The notes beneath the pieces are model-generated. The model was not told the DNA's origin and did not search any database. It was given only the letters and a program-made list of their open reading frames with translations. From NCBI GenBank assembly GCA_964458705.1, contig CAYWKD010000008.1, positions 1 through 64,000 on the forward strand: DNA of 64,000 nt, given 5' to 3'. Positions 9,262-17,768 of the stretch are shown here, one piece after another; position 1 is the first letter of the stretch; each line of letters begins with the position of its first letter. The position numbers and the translations under genes are program-made. Origin of the DNA: JAAUTG01 sp964458705 (GTDB lineage: Bacteria > Bacteroidota > Bacteroidia > Chitinophagales > Saprospiraceae).

Positions 9262-9609
9262 TGCTTATCTTTATCGCAACTACTTATTACACTTGTCTTG
9301 TTCAATTAAAATTCAAATAAATAGCTATTAGATTTCTAAAATCTGCTCGGTCAAAACACAATACTTATTTCCTGATCGGTATTTGGTAACAAATAATTGT
9401 AATTTAGCAATGTAACCATTCATTCATAAAGATAGTTGCTGGATAAATGAAACAGAAGGTTTTTTTGATGGAACATCAGCGTGAAAGATACCGTCATAAC
9501 TTGATAAGTTGTTCTGCCCGAGATAGATAGATGTTTGATCGTTACTTTACTCGGTTAATAGTTGATAGCTTGAATTAGTAGAAACACAACAAATCTCTTA
9601 GTATTTTCT
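9262..9609. other. Intergenic region between ribA and the ion channel
   Basis: About 350 bases without a convincing gene or RNA. It is AT-rich and holds the divergent control region of ribA and the channel. No consensus TAnnTTTG element with a spaced TTG was found for ribA. Confidence 0.5.
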
Positions 9610-9617
9610 TACTTTCG
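9610..9617 (+). promoter_or_regulatory. Possible -7 box of the ion channel gene
   Basis: TACTTTCG differs by one base from TAnnTTTG. Transcription would begin near 9623, downstream of the TTG codon at 9621, which supports the ATG at 9648 as the true start of the channel. Confidence 0.35.
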
Positions 9618-9647
9618 CTATTGAAGAAAAGACAACAGACTAATCAA

Positions 9648-10427
9648 ATGCTAAGACGACTATTCCTCGCCGAAAAGAACATGATGATTGCTATTTTGCT
9701 CAATGCAGTCATTATCTCTTTGCTCTATTTTCCTAATCTTATGCACAATGTTTGGTTAGAGAGTATAGATCATTTTTTTATTATCTTTTTCCTAATAGAA
9801 GCGATCATAAAGATTAGAGAACTTGGTGCAAAAATCTATTTTTCGAGCACTTGGAATAGATTTGATTTTTTCTTAGTGGTAATCAGTGTTCCTTCTTTAT
9901 TGATGAATTTCATTCCCATTCCTGATGCATCAATTTTATTAGTTCTTCGTCTATTTAGATTGATTCGCCTTGTTCGTTTTATCACGTTTATTCCCAACAT
10001 GGTAAAAATACTGGAAGGATTGGGGCGGGCTATAAAGTCATCTGTCTTTGTTTTGCTTGCACTATTTTTCTTGAACTTTATACTAGCTATTTTTAGTTGT
10101 CATTTTTATGGTGCTGTCGATGAAGAGTTGTTTGGCAATCCGCTGCGTTCTTTTTACTCCATCTTTCAGATGTTTACGGTGGAGGGATGGAATGAAATTC
10201 CCTCAAGATTATCACTTCAGCTAGATCGTCCTGCGCTGGCTTGGATCATGCGTTTCTATTTCGGAGCGATTGTGCTAGTGGGTGGAATATTTGGTATGTC
10301 GCTTGCCAATGCAGTGTTTGTGGACGAAATGACTTTGGATAATAACAGACTGCTGGAATCAAAAATTGATAGTCTCCAAGCAGAGATTCAAGAATTGAAA
10401 GAATTACTACAAAAGAAGTTAAATTGA
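9648..10427 (+). CDS. Bacterial voltage-gated Na+/Ca2+-type ion channel (BacNav-like)
   Basis: This protein of 259 residues has one six-segment unit and should form a homotetrameric voltage-gated cation channel in the inner membrane. The S4 sensor carries Arg101, Arg104, Arg107 and Arg110 at every third residue. The pore loop has TVEGW (177-181) where NaChBac has TLESW. A Glu ring with Gly and no Ser resembles the filters of calcium-favouring relatives and of eukaryotic Cav domains, so ion preference is open. The last 25 residues (LLESKIDSLQAEIQELKELL) form the C-terminal coiled coil typical of BacNav tetramers. A TTG at 9621 would add nine residues, but ATG 9648 fits the upstream promoter better. 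Confidence 0.9.
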   Translation: MLRRLFLAEKNMMIAILLNAVIISLLYFPNLMHNVWLESIDHFFIIFFLIEAIIKIRELGAKIYFSSTWNRFDFFLVVISVPSLLMNFIPIPDASILLVLRLFRLIRLVRFITFIPNMVKILEGLGRAIKSSVFVLLALFFLNFILAIFSCHFYGAVDEELFGNPLRSFYSIFQMFTVEGWNEIPSRLSLQLDRPALAWIMRFYFGAIVLVGGIFGMSLANAVFVDEMTLDNNRLLESKIDSLQAEIQELKELLQKKLN

Positions 10428-10435
10428 TTGAGGTT

Positions 10436-10474
10436 TTGATGGACGGACTAACTTGAATTTTGTTCGTCCATCAA
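10436..10474. terminator. Bidirectional hairpin terminator
   Basis: A 13-bp stem (10436-10448 with 10462-10474, one G-T pair) lies between the convergent channel gene and coiled-coil gene, only 8 bases after the channel stop. T-rich sequence follows the stem on both strands. Confidence 0.7.
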
Positions 10475-10479
10475 TTGTT

Positions 10480-12141
10480 TTACGATACTTCTTCGTCTTT
10501 ATCTTCTTTCACTTCCTCCACTGCGTCCTCGATGGCATCTGCTATACTTTCAGCTTTCTCTTCTACTGTTTCTATTACTTCTTCTGCTTTTTCGGCAGTA
10601 GATTCTGCTATTTCTGATGCTTGTTCTTTGACTTTAGCCACCACTTGTTCCACTTTTTCCTCTACGTCTGTGGTGGGGTCAGTTATTTCAGTCGCTTCTT
10701 CTTCCGCTCTCACTTCTTCAGCAATTGTTAAATCTTTTTTTACTCTTTCTTCCGCTGCTGCTTCGGCTTCTTCTATCACTTCCTCATCTCCTTTAACAAA
10801 GTCATCTACGGCTTCTTTTACTTTAGTTGAAACTACCGAAGCCACTGCTTTTACGGTATCAACTGCATCCTCTACTGAATCCGAAATCATATTACTCATT
10901 TCCTCTGCCACAGAAGGATCGTTTCCTTTCTTCTGTTCTTTGGTAGGACTTTTCTTTGTATCTGCGATAGCCTCAGCAGCCTTTTCTATTTTTTGTTCAT
11001 CTAAATTTTCAGCAGCAGCAGCCATTTCTTGTTCGATCTTAGCCTCTGCTTCTTTTTTAGCTTGCTCAATGCGTTCTTTTTCTGCACGTTTTTCATCGCG
11101 CTGTTTTTGCTTTTCGATTTGCTTGAGAATCTGTTCTTTTGTTTTTTCCATATCATCCAATCGCTCTTGCTTTGAACGAACACGCTCCTCAATCATCTTG
11201 ATTTTAGCCTGACGGATTTGTGCTTCCAACTGTCCATCTGTTCTGGCAATTTTACGCTCTTGGAAACCTAAGTCATCTCGATCTCTTTGAATAGATTTTT
11301 GCATTCTATCCATTGCATTTTCCAATCCACCTAGCCTTCTTTCTAAGCGACCCAATGCAGAGTTATCAGTATTTGTTTCAGGTCCGAAACGCTTCTCTTT
11401 GACGTTTTTGAATGCGCCATCTAGTCTTTGCCAGATTTTTTCTCTATCTTCTTTTGTGAATTTAGTCTCTCGGAACTTCCGCTGCAACTTCTTCAACTCA
11501 TCGAATACCATTCCAAGCTTGCCACCTTCTTGTATCTGTTTGTCAATTTCATTCAACTGCTCCATGAACTGCTGCTTGAATTCTACTGAGCGGGCTTGAT
11601 ATTGTTCTTCTAACTTAGCACGCATCTGCTTCATAGAGTCGAAGGCTTCATTTACGCCACTCTGTAATTCATCAGCATGCTCTTTAAATAAATTTTGATC
11701 TTTAATCTGTTGCCTTACCTTGTTCCAGTAGCCTTTGAGCTGCTCCCATAGCTTGGAATCATATTTTTCAAGTTGATTGATTTTGTCTTTTATATCTGAT
11801 AATTCGGACTTGTAAACGTCGTGTAGTTTAGAAGAAAGCACTACGAAATGCCACTCTGTTTGCGCTCTAGTCAATAAATCTGGACGTTCCATTTCTAGGT
11901 GTTTAGGTATAATTGACTCCGTTACAGAAAGTGCGGTTTCACTATAATTGAAGCCTTCTGGAAAAGCTACTTCTTTATTGTTACGCCATTCTTGCATCAT
12001 CTTTTCTGTAAATTCATCCGTTATAATTTCCTGTGGAAAGATGTACGTACCTACTCGATTTTCTTCAGCTTTCAATTCAATTGCGGCTAAAACTCGCTGT
12101 TCTTCTCCTGTTTTACCCCAAAGTACTAATTTCGTCTTCAT
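10480..12141 (-). CDS. Long coiled-coil protein with DUF349-like segments and highly charged helical tail
   Basis: This 553-residue cytoplasmic protein lacks a signal peptide. Residues 1-130 form a small globular region. Residues 100-260 carry helices whose pattern (KLQRKFRETKFTKEDREKIW) resembles DUF349 repeats. Residues 260-380 are a continuous coiled coil rich in Arg, Lys, Glu and Gln. The last 160 residues are almost only Glu, Lys, Ala, Val, Asp, Ser and Thr in amphipathic 11-residue-like repeats (VKEAVDDFVKG, AEKAEEVIETVEEKAESIAD), a composition like LEA or apolipoprotein helices. I do not know its function. A structural, RNA-binding or stress-protective role is only a guess. The 250-codon serine-rich frame on the other strand is a shadow of this tail. 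Confidence 0.75.
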   Translation of the reverse strand: MKTKLVLWGKTGEEQRVLAAIELKAEENRVGTYIFPQEIITDEFTEKMMQEWRNNKEVAFPEGFNYSETALSVTESIIPKHLEMERPDLLTRAQTEWHFVVLSSKLHDVYKSELSDIKDKINQLEKYDSKLWEQLKGYWNKVRQQIKDQNLFKEHADELQSGVNEAFDSMKQMRAKLEEQYQARSVEFKQQFMEQLNEIDKQIQEGGKLGMVFDELKKLQRKFRETKFTKEDREKIWQRLDGAFKNVKEKRFGPETNTDNSALGRLERRLGGLENAMDRMQKSIQRDRDDLGFQERKIARTDGQLEAQIRQAKIKMIEERVRSKQERLDDMEKTKEQILKQIEKQKQRDEKRAEKERIEQAKKEAEAKIEQEMAAAAENLDEQKIEKAAEAIADTKKSPTKEQKKGNDPSVAEEMSNMISDSVEDAVDTVKAVASVVSTKVKEAVDDFVKGDEEVIEEAEAAAEERVKKDLTIAEEVRAEEEATEITDPTTDVEEKVEQVVAKVKEQASEIAESTAEKAEEVIETVEEKAESIADAIEDAVEEVKEDKDEEVS

Positions 12142-12279
12142 GTCTCTAAAATGTTATGATCTAAAAAACTCCTAATCGCTTATTCAATAAATATGCAGTT
12201 GTAGCATATTCATACTATTAATCTTTAATTTACATTGAACCGCTAAAATACCAAAAAGCAATGGAAAATCTATTTTGTG

Positions 12280-13305
12280 CTAACTATTTCGTGCTATTGC
12301 TGTCGTTTTCACCAAATTGTGTTCTATCAAATACGTTGCAATTTGTACTGCATTTGTAGCAGCACCTTTGCGAAGATTATCTGCTACAATCCAAAGGTTT
12401 ATCCCATTTTCAACGGATTCATCTCTGCGGATTCTTCCTACAAAAACATCGTCTTTATCTTTTGCAAAAAGAGGCATTGGATATTGATTATTTTTCGGAT
12501 CGTCCATCACTGCCAAACCATCAGCATTCTTCAAAATATGCTTCACTTCTTCTATTTCAAATGGTTGAAAGAATTCCACATTTACAGACTCTGAATGTCC
12601 TCCATCCACTGGTACACGCACAGCAGTTGCTGTAATTTTGATGTCAGGAGCAGAAAGAATTTTTCGAGTTTCGTTCACCAATTTCATTTCCTCCTTGGTA
12701 TAGTCATTATCCAAAAAAACATCACAATGCGGCAAACAATTTTCAAAAATCGGATAAGGATAAGCCATCTCTTCCGGCTTGGCATCGAAGCCCTTTCGCT
12801 CCAGTCGGTACTGTTTTACCGCTTTTACACCTGTGCCTGTAAAAGATTGATAAGTAGAAATTACCAAGCGTTTAATACCATATTTTCGGTGTAATGGAGC
12901 AAGTGCTACTACCATTTGAATAGTTGAACAATTGGGGTTAGCGATAATTTTATCTTCCGTTGTTAAAAGATGAGCATTCACCTCTGGTACAATCAATTTT
13001 TTAGTTGCGTCCATTCGCCATGCCGAAGAATTGTCAATAACGGTCGTTCCGACGGCTGCAAATTTAGGTGCCCACTCTAGTGAAGTGTTCCCACCCGCAG
13101 AAAAAATAGCTATATCTGGACGGGCTTCTATGGCAGCCTTCATACCGATTACCTGATAGTTTCTTCTGCTAAAGTTAACCGTTTTTCCTATTGAACGCTC
13201 CGAGGCGACGGGTAGAAATTCGTCTATTGGAAAGTTCTGCTCTTCTAATACTTGACACATCACAGTGCCAACTAATCCTGTAATTCCTACAACTGCTATT
13301 TTCAT
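12280..13305 (-). CDS. asd: Aspartate-semialdehyde dehydrogenase
   Basis: This 341-residue enzyme reduces aspartyl phosphate to aspartate semialdehyde with NADPH, feeding lysine, diaminopimelate, methionine and threonine synthesis. The nucleotide loop GITGLVG (7-13) is at the N-terminus. The catalytic cysteine is Cys126 in NPNCST, and the catalytic histidine is in VDGGHSES. The length is normal. It is divergent from the lamin-tail-domain gene, with 112 bases between the start codons. It is not clustered with other lysine or threonine genes here. Confidence 0.96.
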   Translation of the reverse strand: MKIAVVGITGLVGTVMCQVLEEQNFPIDEFLPVASERSIGKTVNFSRRNYQVIGMKAAIEARPDIAIFSAGGNTSLEWAPKFAAVGTTVIDNSSAWRMDATKKLIVPEVNAHLLTTEDKIIANPNCSTIQMVVALAPLHRKYGIKRLVISTYQSFTGTGVKAVKQYRLERKGFDAKPEEMAYPYPIFENCLPHCDVFLDNDYTKEEMKLVNETRKILSAPDIKITATAVRVPVDGGHSESVNVEFFQPFEIEEVKHILKNADGLAVMDDPKNNQYPMPLFAKDKDDVFVGRIRRDESVENGINLWIVADNLRKGAATNAVQIATYLIEHNLVKTTAIARNS

Positions 13306-13386
13306 TCTTCAATAATTTCTCTCTTATGGATGAGTTTGATGATAAATCTTCTTTGATATTCATGCAAATATCTAAAAAATAGGTTT

Positions 13387-13394
13387 TAGTTTTG
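13387..13394 (+). promoter_or_regulatory. Possible -7 box of the lamin-tail-domain gene
   Basis: TAGTTTTG matches TAnnTTTG 24 bases before the ATG at 13418. No TTG at the preferred distance is visible, so the support is partial. Confidence 0.4.
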
Positions 13395-13417
13395 GGTAAA
13401 TTATATTTAATATCCCG

Positions 13418-16045
13418 ATGTCTTTCAAACAAACCTATTCGTTTTTTATGTCTCAATGTAGAGGATTAAAAGTGCTTTTATTTGCATTATTTTTGTATCC
13501 AATTTTTGGTATCGCTCAATTTCAGGATGACTTTTCTGATAGCGACTTTACTGCAAGGTGGCAAGGGGAGACAACAAAATTTGTGGTCAATAGCTCTGAG
13601 CAGTTACAGCTAAACGATACTACAAGTTCTTCACCTGCTCAATTATTCACCCCGATCAATATTTTGGGTCGTACCGTCTGGGATTTTTGGGTGCTTATGG
13701 ATTTTGCTCCCTCTACATCCAATTTTTCTAAAATTATCCTTTCTTCTGATAGTAATGATTTTTCTCAGGCTTTCAATGGCTACTGGCTAAAAATAGGGGG
13801 AATTTCTGGTTCAGATGACGCGCTAGAATTGTATCGTCAAGACGGCAATCAATCCAATTTATTAATGACTGGAACAGCGGGTGCAGTCGGAGCTTCCCCT
13901 GTTTTACTTAGGGTTCAAGTGATTAGAGACCGTGAAGGATTTTGGACAATATTAGCAGACTATGAAGGTACAAACAACTTAGTAGAAGAAGGTGCTGCTT
14001 TTGATGACACCTACGCAACAGGCAACTATTTTGGAATAGAATGCCGTTACACGAGCACTCGAAGGGATCGTTTTTATTTTGATGATATTCGTATTGAAAC
14101 AGAAGTTGATGCAACCCCACCCGCTTTACTTTCGGCAGAGGCGATTAACTCAAATGTAATACAACTCACATTTGATGAAGCAGTTGACCTCAACAGCAAT
14201 ACTGACGATTATGTCGTTATGCCCAGTCGGAATGTTGTCTCAATTGAGCAAAGTGATTTGAATATATTGCTAGTTAATTTGAGCGAAGACCTTATCAGTT
14301 TGGAAAACTATGCAATTACCATCCAAAATATCAGCGATCAAGCAGGTAACATTTTACAAAATGCAACAGCGAATTTCCGTTTTATTCAGGTGGATGAAGT
14401 AAAACCTTATGACTTACTCATCAACGAAATCATGGCTGATCCAAATCCAGCAATTGGTTTACCTGAAGTGGAGTACCTTGAACTCTATAATCGAAGCAAT
14501 AAAGTTTTTAATCTTAAAGGCTTCCTGCTTACTGATCCCAGCAAGGAAATTGAATTGCCAGATTATATTCTACTTCCTGGGCAATACATCGCTTTTTATG
14601 AGGGGGAAAGTAGTATTTTCAATGGTGTTAGTTTGCCATTAGAAGACTTTTTGAGCTTGGGGAACACAGGAGATAATCTGACACTAATCTCATCAATGGG
14701 AGAGATCATTCATTCGGTGCAGTATTCAAGTGATTGGTACAGAAACACGAGCAAAGATGATGGAGGATGGAGTTTAGAACTCGTCAATCCAGAAAAACCT
14801 TGCGATACTAGCAGCGACAACTGGCGAGCTTCTGACAACGGCAATGGAGGTACTCCCGGCAATCAAAACTCAGTGCTGGATGCTATACCTGATGAAACTT
14901 TTGCGGGCTTGCTGCGTGTGTTGCCTTTAGATGATAAAACAGTGCGCTTATTTTTTGATGAGGCTGTTGATGTCCCAACAGCTAATAATGTTGAAAGCTA
15001 TACTATTTCAGGTTTGAGCCTATCAAATGCAGTCTCCGAGCCACCACTTTTCAATACCGTTTTGCTAGAATTTGATGAAGCGATTCCTGTAAATGAAGTT
15101 TACACTATTAGTTTGGATAATAAAGTAAGCGATTGTTTAGGCAATGCCATAGAGAATGGTCGCTCTGCGGAATTTGCTATTCCCGATCAAGCTAGTGCTT
15201 TAGATATAGTCATCAATGAAATTTTATTCAATCCTGAAACAGGCGGAAGTGACTTCTTAGAAATTTATAATCGCTCTGAGAAAATACTCAATCTCAGCGA
15301 TTTGGTAATCGCAACTCGTGCAGGCAAAAGTCTCTCAGAAGCGAGGGTAATCGAAACGGGATATTTGATATTTCCTAATGAGTATGTGGTGCTGACAGAA
15401 TCCGCAGAGGATATTCAAAGTCGCTATCAAGTTCAACAAATGACCGCTTTAATAGAAACAGATCTGCCGAGTTTTTCAGATAAAACAGGAACAGTAGTTT
15501 TATACAGAGCAGGAGATGTAGCTGAAATTATTTTGGATGAACTTGAATACAGCAACACGTTTCACAATGCTCTTCTGGATGATGAAAATGGGGTGTCACT
15601 AGAGCGCATCAATCCAGATGCTCCGACCCAAAGTGCCAATAATTGGCATTCGGCTGCTGCTGCCGTTGGGTATGCCACACCAACCTTCAAAAATTCACAA
15701 TTTTTACAAGTTAAGTCCAATTCGCCAACTACCTTTTCATTGACTGCACCTACTATTTCTCCTGACGATGATGGTTATCAAGATTTCTTACAGATCAATT
15801 ACAGCCTAGATCAAGCTGGCTATGTAGCTAATGCGAATATCTTTGATGCCAATGGCAGATTGGTGAAACTTCTATTACAAGGTGAAATTCTTTCTACAGA
15901 GGGCAGTTTTAAATGGGATGGCGCATCGGAAGATGGTACGAAAGCTAGATTGGGAATCTATATCCTCCATGTGGAATATTTTACCCCCGAAGGAAGAACA
16001 GCAGTCTTTCAGCAGGAGTTTGTGGTAGCTGGGAGGCTAGATTAA
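13418..16045 (+). CDS. Secreted lamin-tail-domain surface protein
   Basis: This 875-residue exported protein has a signal peptide (hydrophobic stretch ending in GIAQ; the ATG at 13448 would give a more usual length). Next comes a beta-sandwich region, then two copies of a pair: a bacterial Ig-like domain of the SbsA type (VIQLTFDEAVDLN, TVRLFFDEAVDVP) and a lamin-tail domain (LLINEIMADPNP, IVINEILFNPET with YNRS). The final 95 residues (ISPDDDGYQDFL to GIYILHVEYF) are a FlgD-like Ig domain, a form often found at the C-terminus of proteins exported by Bacteroidota. The role is unknown; adhesion or surface structure is likely. It probably depends on type IX secretion, but that is inference. Confidence 0.85.
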   Translation: MSFKQTYSFFMSQCRGLKVLLFALFLYPIFGIAQFQDDFSDSDFTARWQGETTKFVVNSSEQLQLNDTTSSSPAQLFTPINILGRTVWDFWVLMDFAPSTSNFSKIILSSDSNDFSQAFNGYWLKIGGISGSDDALELYRQDGNQSNLLMTGTAGAVGASPVLLRVQVIRDREGFWTILADYEGTNNLVEEGAAFDDTYATGNYFGIECRYTSTRRDRFYFDDIRIETEVDATPPALLSAEAINSNVIQLTFDEAVDLNSNTDDYVVMPSRNVVSIEQSDLNILLVNLSEDLISLENYAITIQNISDQAGNILQNATANFRFIQVDEVKPYDLLINEIMADPNPAIGLPEVEYLELYNRSNKVFNLKGFLLTDPSKEIELPDYILLPGQYIAFYEGESSIFNGVSLPLEDFLSLGNTGDNLTLISSMGEIIHSVQYSSDWYRNTSKDDGGWSLELVNPEKPCDTSSDNWRASDNGNGGTPGNQNSVLDAIPDETFAGLLRVLPLDDKTVRLFFDEAVDVPTANNVESYTISGLSLSNAVSEPPLFNTVLLEFDEAIPVNEVYTISLDNKVSDCLGNAIENGRSAEFAIPDQASALDIVINEILFNPETGGSDFLEIYNRSEKILNLSDLVIATRAGKSLSEARVIETGYLIFPNEYVVLTESAEDIQSRYQVQQMTALIETDLPSFSDKTGTVVLYRAGDVAEIILDELEYSNTFHNALLDDENGVSLERINPDAPTQSANNWHSAAAAVGYATPTFKNSQFLQVKSNSPTTFSLTAPTISPDDDGYQDFLQINYSLDQAGYVANANIFDANGRLVKLLLQGEILSTEGSFKWDGASEDGTKARLGIYILHVEYFTPEGRTAVFQQEFVVAGRLD

Positions 16046-16099
16046 GCCTTGTTTACTTTGCTTATTTGGTTGATTCTTGATAACCCTGAAAATAATCTT

Positions 16100-16849
16100 T
16101 CACAGAAAAACAATTTCTTTCAATCCAAATTTTTCTATTCTTTCTTCATGCGCTATCACTAAGGCTCCAGTTGGCGAAATTCCAGTAATCTTACCTTTAA
16201 AGGTTTCGCCTGTTGGTCGCTGATACCATGCCCACTCTTCAAATTGATAAAGGTGTTCAAAATACTTTTGACGTAATAAATCCAATTGCTGAGCCTTTAA
16301 CATTAAATAAAATCGTTCCAATTGCTGGCAGATCGCTTCAATAATTTGGTCTATGTTAAATGATTGATTTGTTGCTACTGCTAGGGAAATTGCCTTGGGC
16401 AAGTTCGCCTCGAAAGTAGTCTGATTGACATTCATGCCGATTCCAATTATGCTGTCCTTTATCTTTTCGCCACTCAATGTATTCTGAATGAGAATACCAC
16501 AGAGTTTCCTCCGGTGCACGACAATATCGTTTGCCCACTTTATCATAATCGGCAAGTCCGCAAATTGCACTATTGCAGTTCTCACGGCAAGTGCTGCTAT
16601 GATATTTAGATAGAATTGCTGTGTAGGGAGTAGAAAGCCGGGTTTTAATAGGATACTCATAGCAATATTCTGACTGGGCTCACTTAGCCATTGATTACCA
16701 GTTTGCCCCTTGCCATGTGTTTGATAGCTTGTGGTAATTAGCGTTCCTTCGGTTACAGATTGTGTTTTCAACAATTGTACAGCGAAGTCATTGGTAGAAG
16801 GTAACTGATTAAAGCTATAACGCACTTGACCTATGAGCTCCGTATCCAT
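16100..16849 (-). CDS. birA: Biotin--[acetyl-CoA-carboxylase] ligase
   Basis: This 249-residue enzyme activates biotin with ATP and transfers it to the carrier domain of acetyl-CoA carboxylase and related enzymes. Visible motifs are PSTND near residue 17, HGKGQTGNQW (45-54; the usual GRGRxG loop with Lys and Gln replacing Arg) and KWANDI (104-109). It lacks the N-terminal winged helix of E. coli BirA, so it is a class I ligase and not itself a repressor. It follows the DUF3109 gene on the same strand with a 47-base gap and may share its transcript. Confidence 0.93.
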   Translation of the reverse strand: MDTELIGQVRYSFNQLPSTNDFAVQLLKTQSVTEGTLITTSYQTHGKGQTGNQWLSEPSQNIAMSILLKPGFLLPTQQFYLNIIAALAVRTAIVQFADLPIMIKWANDIVVHRRKLCGILIQNTLSGEKIKDSIIGIGMNVNQTTFEANLPKAISLAVATNQSFNIDQIIEAICQQLERFYLMLKAQQLDLLRQKYFEHLYQFEEWAWYQRPTGETFKGKITGISPTGALVIAHEERIEKFGLKEIVFL

Positions 16850-16896
16850 TTCTAGTGCTTTTTTTATACAAGGAAACCTAGTTGAGGAGTCTTTTT

Positions 16897-17475
16897 CTAG
16901 CCATGCAAATAATCAGTGGCAGCGTCTAGCTCTTCATAGAAGGCTGCGCCATATTTTCTCACAATAGCTTCTCTAACAAAGCGATAGATAGGTAGTTTTA
17001 CTTTTTCGCCCGCCTCGCAAGCCGCAGCGCAAATATCCCAGCGATCATAGTTGAGTGCTTCAAAACCCGTTTCTTCGCTTTTATGCACCCTGATAGGATA
17101 AAGATGGCAAGAAATAGGCTTGTAGAAATCTGTTTTTCCCGCCCGATAGGCTTGTTCTATGCCACATCTAGCAATTCCTAATTCATCATACGTCATAAAG
17201 ACACATGCTCCATCAGGCATCAAGTTGGTGCCGTATTCTTCTTCTTCCTCGTAGTATTCATAGAGTCCTGATGATTCAATGACTTCTATGGATTTAGTTC
17301 TTAAAAAGGGCTTCACTTCTTCGTAAATACGCTCTAAAGTGGCCAACTCTTCTATTTCTAAGGGTGCTCCTAAATCTCCTTCCCAGCAGCATGCGCCTTT
17401 ACACGCATTTAGATTGCATAAGAAATGTTCTTCTATTACATCAGCGCTGACAAATATATCCTGTACAATGAGCAT
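16897..17475 (-). CDS. DUF3109 family cysteine-rich protein
   Basis: This 192-residue soluble protein has the DUF3109 cysteine pattern: FLCNLNACKGACCWEGDLGAP near the N-terminus, ARCGIE in the middle, ISCHLYPIRV, and DICAAACEAG near the end. The arrangement is like the YkgJ/CxxCxxxCC metal-binding proteins, so zinc or iron-sulfur binding is likely, but the function is not known. It is first in a likely two-gene unit with birA. A TAATTTTG element (minus strand, 17504-17511) lies about 29 bases before the start. Confidence 0.88.
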   Translation of the reverse strand: MLIVQDIFVSADVIEEHFLCNLNACKGACCWEGDLGAPLEIEELATLERIYEEVKPFLRTKSIEVIESSGLYEYYEEEEEYGTNLMPDGACVFMTYDELGIARCGIEQAYRAGKTDFYKPISCHLYPIRVHKSEETGFEALNYDRWDICAAACEAGEKVKLPIYRFVREAIVRKYGAAFYEELDAATDYLHG

Positions 17476-17503
17476 TAATTCTACTTTTATGACTTGTATT
17501 CTG

Positions 17504-17511
17504 CAAAATTA
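17504..17511 (-). promoter_or_regulatory. Possible -7 box of the DUF3109-birA unit
   Basis: TAATTTTG on the minus strand matches TAnnTTTG. The nearest TTG triplets lie 9 and 13 bases upstream, closer than usual, so only the -7 element is supported. Confidence 0.4.
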
Positions 17512-17673
17512 GGAATTATTCAAACAACCTTTGTCATATTCACTAAATTGATATCGGTATGCTGCTCTAACTTGAGCGGGAAAACTTTGAGGGTTCGTCC
17601 TTAGCGTTGATCTACGATAAATAAGTACTTGATTTAATGACATTCTAAACACAACAAAAGTCATTTGTTTAGT

Positions 17674-17681
17674 TATCTTTG
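17674..17681 (+). promoter_or_regulatory. Possible -7 box of the ThuA-sugar dehydrogenase gene
   Basis: TATCTTTG matches the -7 consensus 88 bases before the ATG at 17769, predicting a leader near 80 bases. A properly spaced TTG is lacking. Confidence 0.45.
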
Positions 17682-17768
17682 TACAATCCATAATTACTAT
17701 GGTATAATTCCCTTATTTCCAAACTGTATTCTATTTTTAAAATTACACTTATTACGAATAGTCAAAAC

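Noticed and set aside
8668..9620. FMN riboswitch before ribA or the ribF fusion
   Set aside because: The conserved AGGGGCGG-type core of this riboswitch is not present upstream of either gene.
9621..9647. TTG start for the BacNav-like channel
   Set aside because: The likely promoter at 9610-9617 would start transcription after this codon, and homology begins at the ATG 9648.
10460..11212. 250-codon serine-rich frame on the plus strand
   Set aside because: It is exactly antisense to the Glu/Lys/Ala-rich tail of the coiled-coil gene. Repetitive GAA, GCA and GAT codons read backward give Ser and Thr, with no signal or family pattern.
17509..17691. 60-codon frame on the minus strand before the DUF3109 gene
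   Set aside because: It covers the likely control region of two divergent genes and shows no family pattern. A short real gene cannot be fully excluded, but nothing supports it.
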